A stretch of 64,000 nucleotides of DNA from positions 496,001 to 560,000 of the forward strand of contig OY752147.1 of NCBI GenBank assembly GCA_963573315.1, in the 5' to 3' direction. Positions 12,389-25,311 of this stretch are shown here, piece after piece. A program made the translations under genes and the position numbers. The notes under the pieces were generated by a model, which made no database searches, was not told the origin of the DNA, and was given only the letters and a program-made list of their open reading frames with translations. Source of the DNA: Entomortierella parvispora (lineage: Eukaryota > Mortierellomycota > Mortierellomycetes > Mortierellales > Mortierellaceae). The number at the start of each line of letters is the position of its first letter. Position 1 is the stretch's first letter.

Positions 12389-12837
12389 TTTAGCTGTATT
12401 TTGAGGAAGGATAATAGGGAAAGAAGCGGGGGAAAGGAAGAAGGGTAAAGAAGGGAAGAGGAAAAGAAGGACTAGCAGGAGAGTGTGAGCAAACAGAGAT
12501 ACGGCGGCAGAAAACAAGAAGAGAATATGAGGAAGCGAAACTCCCAGTCGTCTTTCGTATTTATACTCTTCTCTACCGTCTCTGGCTTTGGACTTGTGTA
12601 GTGATTTTCGCTGACCTGGATTGCAGGTAGGAGAGGGGGGCCAATTCGGAATTTCCCAACGGTCGCCGTGTTTAGCCCGTTACTTGGAATCTGGCATCAT
12701 CATTATTATTATTACCATACCCAATCGTATGAGAGGATATATATTTTAATGAGAGTGAAGAGTAAAAGGGCAAAGTTGCACCACTGCTTCTACGGCAGAA
12801 CAATGCAGGGGTGTCTATTCTACAGAAAATGCACAAA
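12389..12837. other. Promoter region of the 769-aa gene / HMGR 3' end
   Basis: A 449-bp gap between two minus-strand genes. It contains a minus-strand TATA box (12558-12565) and a CT-rich leader on the sense strand between that box and the ATG. No gene seen. Confidence 0.55.
12558..12565 (-). promoter_or_regulatory. TATA box, TATAAATA
   Basis: TATAAATA on the minus strand, 170 bp upstream of ATG 12388. It would place the transcription start near 12530, leaving a CT-rich 5' UTR of about 140 nt. Confidence 0.5.
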
Positions 12838-15800
12838 CTATGACTTGATGCAGGACCCAAGCACAGGTTCTACCGATGCTGGGGTGGATGATGTTAATGC
12901 GACGGACGTTGACAACTGACCGGTGACGGCCGAGCTAGTCGTCGTGGGTGGAGCCGTGATTGTGGCAGGGGCACGGTTGTGAGCCATATGTGACTTGACA
13001 AGGTGTCCAGCAGCAAGAGCGGCCATTAGGGACAGTTCACCGGCCATAACACCGGCGCAAATAATTCGAGCCAAACGCTGTGCGTTGGCGCCGGGGGTAT
13101 CTGGGTGGGATCCACGCACGCCAAGGAGGTCGAGCATAGAAGCTTGTGGGGGCAAGGCAGTTCCACCTCCCAATGTGCCAACCTCGATGGATGGCATCGT
13201 GCAGGAGATCAACAAATCCTGGCCATTGTTGATGGCCTTCATCAAAGTGATGCAGTTGGAAGACTCGACATTCTGGGCAGGGTCCTGACCGGTGGCGAGA
13301 TAGATGGCAGTAAGAATGTTGGCGGCGTGGGCATTGAATCCTCCCATGGCGCCAGCCATAGCAGATCCAATCAAGTTCTTGTTGATGTTCAAGTCCACCA
13401 AAGCATCGACAGTAGTCTTCAAGACAGACTCGACAATCTTTCCGGGAACGACAGCCTCTGCGACAACAGACTTGCCACGGCCCTCAATCCAGTTGATGGC
13501 AGCAGGCTTCTTGTCTGTGCAGTAGTTTCCTGACAAAGCGATAATAGTCATCTCGGGGAACTTTTCGCCAAGAACCTCCAAAGCACGCTCACATCCCTTG
13601 GAAATCATATTCATGCCCATGGCATCACCGGTAGTAGTCGAGAAACGGATATAGACCAGTCGACCAGCGACCGCGACCTTGAGCTTACGAAGACGACCAA
13701 AGCGTGTGGTCGAGTTGAAAGCCTCCTGCATGACCTCCAAACCTTCACCCTCCAACCACTTCTTACAAGCACCAGCCTGGATAACATTGGGGAACTCGAC
13801 ACAGGGTCCACGGGTCATACCATCAGCCAAGAGAACAGTGGTTGCTCCACCGCCGGCGTTGATAGCCTTGCAACCACGGGAAGCGGAAGCAACCAGGCAA
13901 CCCTCGGTGGTAGCCATGGGCAAGTAAAGAACCTGGCCGTCCACGTTGAAGGGACCGGCGACACCAACGGGCAAAGGCATGTATCCAATGACGTTCTCGC
14001 AGCACTGGCCCATAACCTTGGAGTAGTCGTAGTAGTGCATAGGAAGCAAGGAAGTCTCCAAAGTCTTTGTGTGGGTAGCACGCGAAATAATAGCGCGACG
14101 AATCTTGACGGCACGCGTCATGTCACCGAGGGTCTTCTCCAACGCGTACGCTGGGATCTTGTTGCTGTTGACGAGCATAACCAATTCTTCATCTGTAACA
14201 GCGGCGGCACCAGCAGAGGACTTGACAAGAGCCAAGCACTCATCCATTGAGCGAACAGGGACCATGGCACCACTGTCCTTAAGAGCAATAGCAGTCTCGA
14301 CCACGGCCTTGGGTTGAGCCAGGGACTCGACCTTTTGAACGTGAGTGGTCTGAATCTTGACAGGGGCTGCAACAGCAACCTTCTGGGCAGCAATCTTTGT
14401 CGTGGTGGCAACCACAGTCGTCACAGTAGTTGCGGTGCTAGCCGAAGGAGCGGCGGAGGGAGATGGAGAGACAGGAATCTGGCGCGACTGCTTGGCGACA
14501 TTGAGCAAAAAGATGTTGAGGAGGAGGGATGCGGCAAGAGTGAGCGAGATGTACTTTGACAGGACGGGGTCCTGAATCAAGTAGGACCACAATCCAAACA
14601 TCTTTTCCAGAGGGCGCTCAGTCCAATGGGCAACGGCGCTCATGACGGGGACCTGGTGCTGGAAAGCAAGGGCAGGAGCGACTTCAACGATCATGGGCAT
14701 GTCCTTGAGACTGGAAGCACGGTGGATGGAGAGCAAGCTCTGGAGGACAGGTGCAATCGATGGATCGGTGACATCGACAGACGATCCCAAAGGCGTATCA
14801 ACAACAGAGGTGGTGGTGAGGGTAGTGCAGACGTTGAAGAGATGCATGGCCACAAAGCCCACAATAAGGGCGAGCTTGATTCTAGCAACGAGACGAGTCT
14901 CGGTCTTGTTGACAGAGGTATCGTTGGTGGTGTCCTGCTGCTTTTCCAAAGACTCGGCTCCAGAGCCGAGGAGGGCATTCAAGGTCAACTCGCTAAAGTA
15001 CTTGGGCGACTTGCTGCTCTCGCGAATGCGGCGCAACTCCAGCTTCAAGGTCAGAATGGCGGTGTAGAAGGTGAACAAGAGACCGAGATCATAGAACAAC
15101 ATGAAGGCGGCCAAAAGACAGAACTCCTTCAGTCCCGGGATGCCGGAAAGGAATCCGCAGAGGAGGACGGCGATCTCAATGGCGCAGTTGCGGATGAGGA
15201 TAGGGCCAACAGACTCCAGAGCAGAAACGACATGCTTCTGAATCGACTCGGGGACATGGTCCTCAGCAGTGGGACGGAGAACAGCCTTGGACAAGGTGTA
15301 GGCACGCTCATAGCCGACAGTGATGATGAAGAAAGGGATAGCTTCAGACAGTTGGATAGGGTTGACGTAGACTCCGAGATTGTGAACAGTGATGACAGCG
15401 CCCATGAAAGCAAACCCGCCGCCAACGAGGACAGAGACAGCAAGGGTGAACTGGGAACCGAGCTTGCGCATGTTGACAAAGAGCAAGCCGAACGAGCAGA
15501 ACATGATAAAGTACGCGGTGAGAATCACAAAGACGTCGATAGAGCTTGCTTTCTATAAATATTGCGGAAGTGCAACAAACAAAGCAACCATGCGTGTTAA
15601 TACAACTTGCTTCCCTTGTTCACATTCGTGTGTACGCGAGCACTTTGGCAACCAGAAAACAAACCTGGACAAGTCCCTCGATTTTGTGTGCAACATCAAG
15701 AAGGGCAGCACCGATCCAGGCCAAGGCCGACTTCTCATCCTGGAGCAACTTTGACTGCGACTTCATGGTGGGTGTCTGCAGATGCGCGACCTTGGACTCC

Positions 15801-16558
15801 CAGGCCTGGGCCAGGCGCGACTGGAATGGGCCGTTGGCGTCAAAAGCATACGAGAGCACCAAGGCTGCGTTGATAGAGTCATTCTGGGAGGAGACAGTGG
15901 TAGAGCGAAGATCCTTGAAGAGGTAGTCCAGAGTTTCCACATTCTCCGTAAGCGTGGCAAGAACCTTTCCATCCTGGACGAGGTTGTGCATATCCCGATC
16001 CCAGAGCTGAAGAGGCGAGACGAGAACCTGGTCCTCGATCAGAGACTGCAACTGCAAGACTGAGGACAGAGCAGACTTCTTCACAGCCTGACTCTCGTGG
16101 CTATCAGCGTCAACGAAAGAGGCGGCAGCCGAGGAATCAACGGTGACAAGGACCTGCTTAAGCTGCAATTGCTGGGCGTTCCTTGGGATTTTGTTTGTAC
16201 GGCTGTCAAAGGGCTGGAAGTGATCAAAACCTGGGCGGGCGATGACAGTGGCAGGTTGGTACACGACAACATTGTTGATGTCAAAGAAGGTCGAGTGACG
16301 GATAGTGTTGAAAAGGGTAAAGTAGGAGAAGGAGGCAAAGATCAAGCACAAGGTAATGGACTCGATCGGGTGCTGGGTTGTGGCCGAGGCGAGCGTGTGG
16401 ATGAAGCGGCGAAGGCCCGAGTTTCTGTAGTTCACGTCCATGGACATGTCAAGGGCGTCGACATCGTCCTGGATATGGCGATCCTTGCGCAGAGTCTGCG
16501 ACTCGGGCGTGTGTGTCTTTCCGGTCATATCGCTGGGGTTACGGAGATATGTTCTCAA
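12838..16558 (-). CDS. HMG1: HMG-CoA reductase (class I, ER membrane)
   Basis: Reduces HMG-CoA to mevalonate, the committed step of ergosterol and isoprenoid synthesis. Two exons, 16558-15665 and 15552-12838, give about 1202 aa (Met11 at 16528 is an alternative start). One hydrophobic segment lies near residues 63-86. A sterol-sensing-like multi-pass region begins at about residue 299 (VNMRKLGSQF, SEAIPFFIITVGYERAY). A Ser/Ala/Val-rich linker follows, then the catalytic domain from about 720: ENVIGYMPLPVGVAGPF, TTEGCLVASASRGCKAI, GDAMGMNMISKGCE, the Asp-Lys-Lys region, GTLGGGTALPPQ, and the catalytic His in LVKSHMAHNRA near 1154. The intron at 15553-15664 separates the luminal N-terminal part from the sensing region. 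It appears intact. Confidence 0.97.
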
Positions 16559-17825
16559 TCAATCGGTCCGATGCGTCTTCGTTGTCCCGGTGGCGTGTTT
16601 AAAGAGGAGGGGGGGAGGACGGGAGGAGAAAAAACGGAAGGGCCACGTCGGATGAGAACGAAGAGGACAAGGATGAATGCAACGGAAACGGATGAGGAGA
16701 GGATGAGAGAGAGAGGATGAGAGAGAGGAGAGGAGAGGAGAGGAAAAAGAAGAAGAACGGAGCGGAACGAAAGAAAAAACAGGCGGTCGGAGAATCGTTT
16801 CTTGACATTTTTCATTATCAGCAAACCATCTGCGACCGGGGAGCTTCCAGGCTAGCTTCCAGTGCCTGGGCGAGAGAGTCTTTATTTGAAGAAACCTTCA
16901 TTCTATTTCCTCAAACAAACCCGCGCTCTGTCGGTCCCTCCCGCCCTCCTGCCCATCGTGTCCTCTGCCTGTCTCCACAGTGTCTGTCCACTACAAGAGC
17001 CGCAACTGCAACTGCAACAACAGGCACCTCGGCCAGCTCTCAGGAAAAGTATCGTCCGCACACTGGATGGGGCGGGCTTGTCGCGAGCAACGCAAAGGAA
17101 AGGGAAGGATGGCGACAGGGATTGATTCAAACAGCCTCTACTGGAGCGATTGTCAATTACAGAGTCAAACATGCGCAAACGAGAGCCTAATTGACCGACC
17201 CAACGAATCAGGCCACCTCTCCTTTCCGCTCTGGTCTCTGACCTTCTTTTTCAGGTCCCACCACAGGAGAAAAAAATCGCACGACCCACCCCACCTCTGC
17301 CGACTGCAGCTGCAGACGCAGAACAAACAGGCCATGACAGCCCCTCATCACCCTCCTTGTTCTCACTCCCAGTTCTCTTCTTCCCTAGTTTATTGGCCTG
17401 CCCCTTCAGCCCTGTCGCCACAGGCCCTTTGTGTTCTCTCTTCCCGATCCCCCGTTCACCTCCTCCAAGAATGGACGTGTTGTTGACCTGAACAAAACTT
17501 GTCTATTTTTCCAGCCAGCCAGCTGCAGCTGCCAATCTGCAGCCCAGCGATTGGCTGGTTTTTGCAACGGACCACCTTTTTTTCTTTTGCTTCCTTTCTG
17601 CTGCTCTAATAAACATTCTTGTTTGTTTCCCATGCTCTGCCCGAGTCGTGTTGCTGTTTGCAGCGACCAACTGGATTTGTTGCATCAATTGTCCGGTCTG
17701 CTGTAGGAATTGGGCATCTGCTGGCACCGAAAAGAAAACAACTCTTCCTCCAAAGAATATGAAGGTGTCATACGTAATGTACGTGTTTCTATTAGTGAGT
17801 CTGGCAAGTTATCTCAAGACTAGAC
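16559..17825. other. HMG-CoA reductase upstream region
   Basis: A 1.27-kb gap. The first about 250 bp upstream of HMGR are strongly CT-rich on its sense strand, with GAGAGG and GAGGA repeats on the plus strand near 16690-16760. The open frames here (for example 16717-17190 on plus) have no domain content and follow composition. I found no sterol-response element I could defend by eye. Confidence 0.5.
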
Positions 17826-18990
17826 TCATGGTGAATGCTCTTCCTCTTTTGGAAGGACTGGAGTGGCGTGGATATGATTTGGTATCGTAGTGCCATTTTG
17901 CAAAAAGGCGCCTAGCGAATGATGATGATGATGATGTTGCTTTTGCTGTTCAGCTTTGAAGTCTTCTTCGGTACCAACAAATGTTGTGCTGGTCGATTGA
18001 GCCTCGTCGAGTCGGAAAGGGGGTGTAGCAGTGTTCACTTCTGCTGCTCCTTGCTCTTCATCCATAGTGACCTCACGGACACTGGCAAGCTCAGGATGAA
18101 GCTTGTTGAAATAGACAAAGAATGCGACCACGATCATGTCGCAGACCAATACCACAACGTAGTTCAGGGCAGCCAAAAGATCAAATTCCACTCGGAAAGC
18201 CAAAGAGATCAACGAAAAGCAGGCTCCGGCAGCATCTGCGGCAATAAATGGCATGGAGACACCTACAACGGACCGATCCCTGTAAATGTCAACGTACTGG
18301 GGCATGAACCCAATGGCCAGTAGGATAATAGGGATGATCCCTGCAGATTCGATCGTGCCCTTGACATGATGGTCAACTCCCGCCTACATTGGGATTCGAA
18401 AACCAAGAACAAAAAAAAACGTGGCCTTGATTAAAATCTTTTGGAATGAACTTGGGTTGCACAAACAAACAAACAAGAAAAAAAAAATCGATCCGCCGGA
18501 GTGTGTTGTTTGTTTGTATCAACTGGTAGCAAAGCAACATGGAGCCCATGTGCTCATGCACTGCGATGGCAAGGCAAGTCAATCAGATTTAGTTCTCCAT
18601 CAAGATGTTCATTGTTCTTACCCTTGTTGCAAACACCGCGGCTGCTTGGATACCCACCATTGCGACAAAGAAGAAGACTGCGGCGATCAAGGTCAACTTG
18701 AGGGACCACCTCGTCCGTTGACCATAGTACAGACACTGAAGGTAGCAAACTGTGGATAGGGCGCCGAAAATTTGAGGCTGGATAATAATAGGGTATGACA
18801 GCTCTTCTACCACAGAGTAAGATCCAAATCCAAGTGCAGCCAAAGTCCAAATGAAAAACATGGAGTATGACAGACCCTCGGTCGATTTGGCCTTGTAATT
18901 GTCAACCACTTGGGGAAGTAGCTGGAAGCTCCAGAAGACAATGCCGAGCATGCCAAAGACATTTTCGAGGATCGATCTAGTGGATGGCAT
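17826..18990 (-). CDS. PQ-loop repeat membrane protein
   Basis: Exons 18990-18622 and 18383-17826, phase 0, give 308 aa. Two PQ-loops are visible: LLPQVVDNYKAKSTEGLS near residue 25 and FMPQYVDIYRDRSVVGVS in exon 2, each opening a three-helix bundle, with about seven hydrophobic segments in all. This is the cystinosin/Ypq/MPDU1-like fold of lysosomal (vacuolar) amino-acid exporters and related proteins. The best subfamily cannot be fixed here. The C-terminal tail is hydrophilic with a His run from CAT repeats. An endomembrane solute transporter is inferred. Confidence 0.87.
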
Positions 18991-19602
18991 GTTGGATCTA
19001 TTTGTTTGTTTGTTGTGAGATTTCTGCTGTGCTGGTCCGTAAGGGTGCGAGAAACAAGGGGGCGAGGGTATGCAGGACAGCAGGGGTATATTCAGGGAAA
19101 AGAATGAACTGTCCGACCGAGAAAGAAAAAAGAGGAAAGGAAGAGGGGGGAAAGGGTGAAGCGGAGAGACAAGAGACAAGAAGCGTGAGCTTGCAGAAAA
19201 AGGTAATGGGTGGAAATAAGCAGTAGAGCGGGAGCCAGCAACAGCACGAGGAGGTACCTGCAGACCGTATTCAAGGAACGCTGACTGGCCAATGTTTCGT
19301 CGGACTTAGGTTTGCACGGTCTCTCAAGCGGTGGTGCCGTGAAGGGAAAAATCATTTGTAATTTTCGAGATCCGCAACTGCTTTTTTTACCGTTGGTGGC
19401 GGTCGGTTCAAGTAAAGCATCATGGCGATGGGAAGGGCGTTAGGACAATGATGAAGATTGCATCCGGAAGAAGTTTTATTTTTTAGTTTTCTATGGTACA
19501 AGGTGAGGGTAGAATTACATAATGGATATCAACAGTACAGGCTGAACGAGATCTCGGTATATATGGTGTTATGGTGTTTCGAAAGGCGATAGTAAAATCA
19601 TC
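18991..19602. other. Intergenic region between two minus-strand genes
   Basis: A 612-bp stretch holding the PQ-loop gene promoter, with a CT-rich leader on the sense strand at about 19090-19200, and the 3' flank of the Sel1-repeat gene. I see no gene. Confidence 0.5.
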
Positions 19603-21674
19603 TTAAGCCGCAGGTGCACAGTGGCCAATAGAGCCCATGAAGAGACCGTTATGGTTGCTCTCCATGCAGGACCGAGCCAAAAGGCGTTGTAACCGCTCAT
19701 GTGATGTCCTGCATCCGTTTGCTGCCGCGCGCTCAAACCACAAGGAGGCCTCCTCTAGTTGAACTTCACATCCTAAGCCCTTTTCCTAAATAAAAGAACC
19801 AATCTTGGTTAGGGTCCAGACGTGACCAAAGAAAAAGCATTCCATATTACGTGACTTACGAGAGCATTGGCCAGGTGGTATTGGCCTGCGAGATGTCCTT
19901 GTTCGGCGGCAAGTCTAAAGTACCGAACTGCGAGCTTGACATCCTGGGCAATTCCCTGCCCCAGCTGCAGGCAGACGCCGAGCTTGTCTTGAGCGCGAGC
20001 ATGGTTTTGAGCAGCGGCCAAGGAGTAGTATTTGACAGCCAGCTCGTAGTTCTTGGCGACACCAATTTCGTTCGCGTAGCAAAATCCGAGGTTGCATTGA
20101 GCCCAGGGGTTGTTCTGAGCAGCAGATTTTTCGTACCAAAAGACAGCCTTTTCTCTGTTCTTTTCTACGCCGAGGCCTTCCTCGTAGCAGTACCCGAGCG
20201 AGTTTTGGGCAAGGGCGTTGCCTTGAACAGAAGATCTGTAGAACCACTTGACGGCCTCTCTTGGATCCTTAGGGACACCGACGCCATTACGGAAGCAATA
20301 GCCAAGTGAAAGCTGAGCGGGAGCATGGTTTTCCTCGGCTGACAGATAATACCAGTAAACAGCCTCATCCATATTTTGCTGGACACCAATGCCATTCTGA
20401 TAACAGTAGCCAAGCGAGTGAAACGCGAAAATATTTCCACGTTCGGCTGACTTCATATACCACTGCACTGCCTCATTCTGGTCCTTGGGGACACCAATAC
20501 CGTTTTGGTAGCAATATCCGAGGTTGTGTTGAGCGCGTGCATGGCCCTGGAGTGCAGCCCTGCGATACCAATAAGCGCCTTTGATGTCGTCTCTGGGAAG
20601 TCCAATGCCGTTCTGGTTGCAGTAGCCAAGATTACACTCGGCCCAAGGGTACCCTTGTTCCGCAGACTTTGTGTACCATTCGACTGCGAGTGAATGGTTC
20701 TGTTCAATGCCGACACCATCCTCGTAGCAATATCCGAGTGAGTTTTGTGCAAATGCATTTCCAAGCTCGGCAGAGAGACGATACCACTTGACTGCCTCGA
20801 ATGGATCACGTTCGCAACCAAGTCCTTCCTCGTAGCAGTAGCCAATGTTGTAGAGCGCCACCGACTCTCCTTGTGCGGCAGCAATCCTGTACCACTCCAG
20901 TGCCTTGTTGCGGTCCTGTCCGACACCAAAGCCCTCGGCATAACAATATCCGAGGATGCCTTGTCCGCGTGCATTTCCTTGTTCGGATGATTTCTTGTAC
21001 CAAATGAAGGCCTCCATGGGGTTCCTCTCCACAGCGATGCCCTCGTGGTAACACACTCCAAGGGCGTACTGACAGCAATCCTCCTTGTCCACTGCAGCGG
21101 CTTCCATAAGCCAGGTCAAGGCGGAGGGACCCACTTGGTTAACCTTCTCCTGCCAATACTCGGACTCGATCCGATCAATCTTGACGGAAGGACGACCGTA
21201 CTTGCGAAGAAAAGCTAGACGGGCCATTGAGAGCCCATCACCCTTCTCGGCGGCAGTGATGTAGAGGCGTTCGGCCTGGACAAAGTTGACCTTGGTGCCG
21301 AGGCCAAACTCGATGCAGAAGGCCAGGACGCCCTGGGCCTCGAGATGGCCAAGTTGCATGGCGAGACGGTAGTACTCGACAGCGGCGATCGAGTCCTTGG
21401 TCTGCCCCTGACGACCAAAGAGCAGTCGCTGAGCAAGAGCAAAGAACTGTTCAGCTCTGGCAATATCGTGTTCGAGATCCATGGAGGAGGAGCTTGGGGT
21501 TATCTGAGCTGCGCTTTCGAGGGAGTAAAGGGAGGACGAAGGAGAAGGGCATGAAGGAGCAGCGATCGAGTCGGCAGTGAAAGTGGTAGGTTTGTAGGTC
21601 TTGTTGAATTTCGAAAAGACGCTGCGGCCTCTGCGAAGGATGTGGGAGGCAGACATGGCAATGTGATTCGCCAT
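19603..21674 (-). CDS. Sel1-repeat protein (about 14 tandem repeats)
   Basis: Exons 21674-19860 and 19785-19603 give 665 aa. After a basic N-terminus (SHILRRGRSVFSKFNKTYK), Sel1-like TPR repeats of about 36 residues run almost to the C-terminus. Nine carry the core LGYC/LGFC followed by an acidic or Asn-Gly turn and an aromatic WY/YY helix. The intron falls inside the last repeat (ANAL, then EKGLGCEVQLEEA), which supports it. Sel1 arrays act as adaptor scaffolds, as in Hrd3/SEL1L ERAD and chitin-synthase activators, but no partner can be named. I start at MANHIAMSA; the upstream in-frame extension to 22034 is CT-rich leader. A second Met lies six residues later. Confidence 0.87.
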
Positions 21675-23319
21675 GAAGTGGAAGTTGTGTGAATGTGAGC
21701 GAGGAAGCTGGGGCTTGCAGAAGAGGAGAGCGAGGGAGAGATAAAGAGATGGAAGGATAGAGGAGATGTCCGAGGCAGGGAGAGAGTGAAGGAAGAGGAG
21801 GGTGTGAGTAAGCGAGAGTGTTGTAAGCAGGCAGGCGGGGGTTGCAAAGGAGAAACAGAGGGAAAAGGAGAAAAGGAGGGCAGGGACCGCGCGCTTTTTA
21901 TATAATGGGGGTCCCATGGCGAGCAGTCGAGAGGCAGGAGGACAGACCACCCGACTGCTGTTATCATACATTAGCCGCTCTATTTCGGGGGCGTGTCCGC
22001 ACTGTGCCCATTGGTCTGTCTCGCGCGGATGCAACGTGCGACCAAAGTGACCGCAGGCCTGTCCAGTTGCCGGGTCGCTCTCTGTCTCTGTCGGCCCCCT
22101 CCTGCCCCCTGCGCCCTCACTGGCGTGCCCTGGTCTCTTGACAGCTACCGCCCAGAACGACCCAATGTCTCTCTGGGTGTCGAGTGTCTCTTGCCGCCTC
22201 GGCTCTTCTCAATTGCCTGCTTGCTTACCTGACTTGCTGCTGTTTCTTCCCTTGGTTTTCTCGCCTCTTCTCTCTTCTCTGCAACACCTGTCCCATCCAT
22301 GGATCGCCGATCCCTGATTGGTTCTCAAGCGCCGATGTTTGTTCGCATCTGCTGTTGCTCTCTTTCTTCCTCAACCTAACCTCAAGCCCCAGTGCAACCA
22401 AGAGTGGAGTGGTTGAAATTTGGGCGTAGTTTGTGTGATATAGTTCTTTCCTCGCTCGTTCGTTCGTTCATTCACTTCCCCCTAGCGCTTTTTCGCAGCT
22501 CTCCTTGATCATTCTATTTGTCCGTTCTGTCCGTTCGCCACCAACGAGAGTTTGCTTTCGGGGGCAATTGTGCCACACTGCTCGCTCCTCTTTAATGGGC
22601 CATGGGTTTGCGTATCTTTTCCACTCTCTGTGCTGCTCTCAACCTACACCACCATTCGTCCATTTCAAGTGCCAAAGAGAACTCCCTTTTTTTTGTATTA
22701 TTCCTTTACCGTTGTTCCGTGGAGCTGCTGACCCGCAGCTCCTTCGGGCTCAAATCATCCGTAATCGTCTTCCCCCTCCACGAAAAATGGTTGCATAAAG
22801 ACAGCAACGCTTGGATCCCATCCTTTGTGTCGCAGGTTGTCTCTTTTGCCAGTTGCTTGGAGCAAACCGGAATCTTTTTTAGACCACATCAGACTGCAAC
22901 GTCTTTATTTTCCTGCTCAGCGGCAGTTGGGATGAGAGTGAGAAGAGTCCAAGGGGAAGGGAGGAGCGAGAGATGTCTTTGGATCCTTCTTGACTCTTGA
23001 CGCATGGTGGTGTCTGGTGTGTTGAGTGAATGCTTCCAGTTTCACCGCGCCAAGCAGAGATAGGACTATTGACAGGCCGTGTCGGGAGTCTCTTTTTTAC
23101 AAGTCAGGGAGACGAGACACTTTCAGGGGTGCCCCTGCAATCAACTTTGCGCGCAAAGGAGGAGTGAAAATCGACTTGGTTCATCACATGACCAAGGGTG
23201 AAGGATCACCGGACTGTTGATCGATGCATGTACTGCGACCCGCTTTTCTAACCATATTTTCTTAGGTCGAGCTCGAAAGGCGGATCTCTTCTCCATCCTT
23301 CCATCACCCTCGAATCAAC
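21675..23319. other. Divergent promoter region, Sel1 gene and eEF1B-gamma
   Basis: This 1.65-kb region separates two divergent genes. On the Sel1 side is a minus-strand TATATAAAAA (21895-21904) 220 bp above the ATG and a CT-rich leader. On the eEF1B-gamma side is mixed sequence with repeated GTTCG/TTCA near 22455-22475. The plus-strand frames at 21993-23000 show no recognisable domain. Confidence 0.5.
21895..21904 (-). promoter_or_regulatory. TATA box, TATATAAAAA
   Basis: Minus-strand TATATAAAAA about 220 bp upstream of the chosen Sel1-gene ATG. This supports transcription starting inside the open frame that extends to 22034, so the longer frame is not the protein start. Confidence 0.5.
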
Positions 23320-25201
23320 ATGACCGTCGGAGTAAGTCCCCCCGCTGGCTCATCCGCACAGAATTTCATTCACTTTCTGTCCCATTCTGCCTGATCTGGT
23401 GATCTCGAACTTGACTGGAAACAGCGTGACACAGCCCGCACCAAAAGAAACGCGCATATTGACCCAGGCTTCCCTCTTCTTCTTGCAGACCATCTACTCG
23501 TACCCCCAGAACCCCCGTGTTTTCAAGGCTGTCGTTGCCGCTGCCTACAACGGCCTTGAGGTCAAGGTCGATGACAAGTTCGTCATGGGCACCACCAACA
23601 AGACTCCCGAGTGGATTGCCAAGTTCGGTGCCTCCCAGGTCCCCGCTTTCGAGGGTGCTGACGGCACCATCCTCATCGAGTCCGGCGCTATTGCCCACTA
23701 CCGTAAGTTTGTCTTTTTTTTCATCTCGTCCTTGTCGGCAAGAAAAACATTGGACTATGCGGACGCTGACTGGAACCAGGATCTTTATGAAGTCTCGTTA
23801 AGAAGGGAAGGGAGTTAAAGGATACACGAGCAAGAAGAGTGAAGGATGAACTTGTTTTTTAATCAGTTATCCCTGACTTAATCTCTTTGTGTCGAGAACT
23901 TGATTTCTGATTCTCTTCTTGCTCAAGGTCTTTTCTGATCCTCTTTCCCCTCTTGCGGAATCTTGCGCCATCTGACGTCAGATGCTGTTGGAAAGATTTT
24001 TCGGGGGAACACAAACAAAGCAAAGGAAGTAGGAACAAAATGTAAAATCAATCGCAAGCACTTATTCCGAAAGTTCTACGTTTTAGTTGCCCACCTCAAG
24101 GCTGACTCTGTCATCATCGGCAAGACTGTCGCTGAGGAGGCCCAGATCCAGCAGTGGGTCCAGTTCGCTGACTGCTCCGTCGGACCTTTCCTCGGTGCCT
24201 GGATCTACCCCATGCTCGGATACACTCCGTAAGTATTAGAATAAGGAAACAAGGAGATGTTCCTGCCTCTAGAAAAGCACTCAGTACTCATGATACCTCG
24301 GCCACTCAATAGCTACAACAAGGCCAACGAGACCGCTGCCATTGAGCGCGTCAAGAACGCCTTCGCTACCTTGGAGCGTCACTTGATCAAGAAGACCTAC
24401 CTTGTCGGCGAGCGCGTCACCTTTGCTGATATCTCTGCTGCCTCCTCCTTGTTCATGGGTTTCAAGCTCGTCTTCGATGCCCCCTTCCGCAAGGAGTTCC
24501 CCGCCGTCACCCGCTGGTTCACCACCATCGTCAACCAGCCCAAGTTCAAGGCTGTTGCTGGCGAGTTTGTCCTCTGCGAGACCGCCTTGAAGTTCACTCC
24601 CCCCAAGAAGGAGACCAAGGAGAAGAAGCCTGAGGCTGCCAAGCCCAAGAAGGAGGAGAAGCCCAAGGCTGCCAAGGAGCCCAAGGAGGAGCAGGAGGAG
24701 TCCTTTGAGGATGCCCCCAAGCCCAAGTCCAAGTTGGACTTGTTGCCCGCCGCCAAGATGCCCCTTGATGAGTGGAAGCGTCAGTACTCCAACAACGACA
24801 CCCCCGTTGCCATGAAGTGGTTGTGGGAGAACATTGACTTGACCGCCGACTACTCTTTCTGGAAGGTCGACTACAAGTACAACGACGAGTTGACCAAGTT
24901 GTACATGTCCAACAACTTGGCTGGTGGTTTGATGAACCGTTTGGAGCGTGCCCGCAAGTACGCTTTCGGATGCTTGGTCGTTGCTGGTGAGGATAACGCC
25001 AACATCATCACCGGTTACTTCATTGTTCGCGGTAACGCCGAGGAGATGGTTGAGGAGATCACCGATGCCGCTGATTACGATTCCTACAACTGGGTCAAGA
25101 TCAACGTTGACGAGGAGAACAAGCAGAAGATCAACCAGGTCTTCGCCTGGGAGGGTGCCGTTGAGGGCAAGCCCATCATGGACGGAAAGGTCTTCAAGTA
25201 A
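23320..25201 (+). CDS. EEF1G: Translation elongation factor 1B subunit gamma
   Basis: The scaffold subunit of the eEF1B nucleotide-exchange complex for eEF1A. Exons 23320-23331, 23489-23702, 24087-24228 and 24313-25201 give 418 aa in phase. The first coding exon is only 12 nt (MTVG). A GST-like N domain starts at TIYSYPQNPRVFKAV, a GST-C domain includes VGERVTFADISAASSL, then a Lys/Glu/Pro-rich linker (about residues 220-250), then the conserved EF1G C-terminal domain (DEWKRQYSNNDTPVAMKWLW). Codon choice is strongly biased to C- and G-ending codons, as expected for very high expression. Intron 2 is long (384 nt). It converges with the FAD monooxygenase 110 bp downstream. Confidence 0.97.
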
Positions 25202-25311
25202 ATTATTTACTTACAAAAAACATCTTTCACCTCCATTAAACATATATCATCACGAAAACATCGTTTTAGACATTATTCTGTTCTCTTTACTATTGAACGA
25301 TTATATGGATG

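Noticed and set aside
12389-12517. Signal-peptide-like N-terminal extension (MFSAAVSLFAHTLLLVLL) of the 769-aa protein
   Set aside because: The sequence is a CT-rich tract just downstream of a TATA box; such tracts read as Leu/Phe/Ser. The inner Met begins the acidic, non-repetitive protein.
14626-15558. 310-codon open frame antisense to HMG-CoA reductase
   Set aside because: It overlaps the sterol-sensing region of a clear gene and shows no domain.
16717-17190. 157-codon frame upstream of HMG-CoA reductase
   Set aside because: It starts in the GAGAGG repeat and has no domain; most likely promoter sequence.
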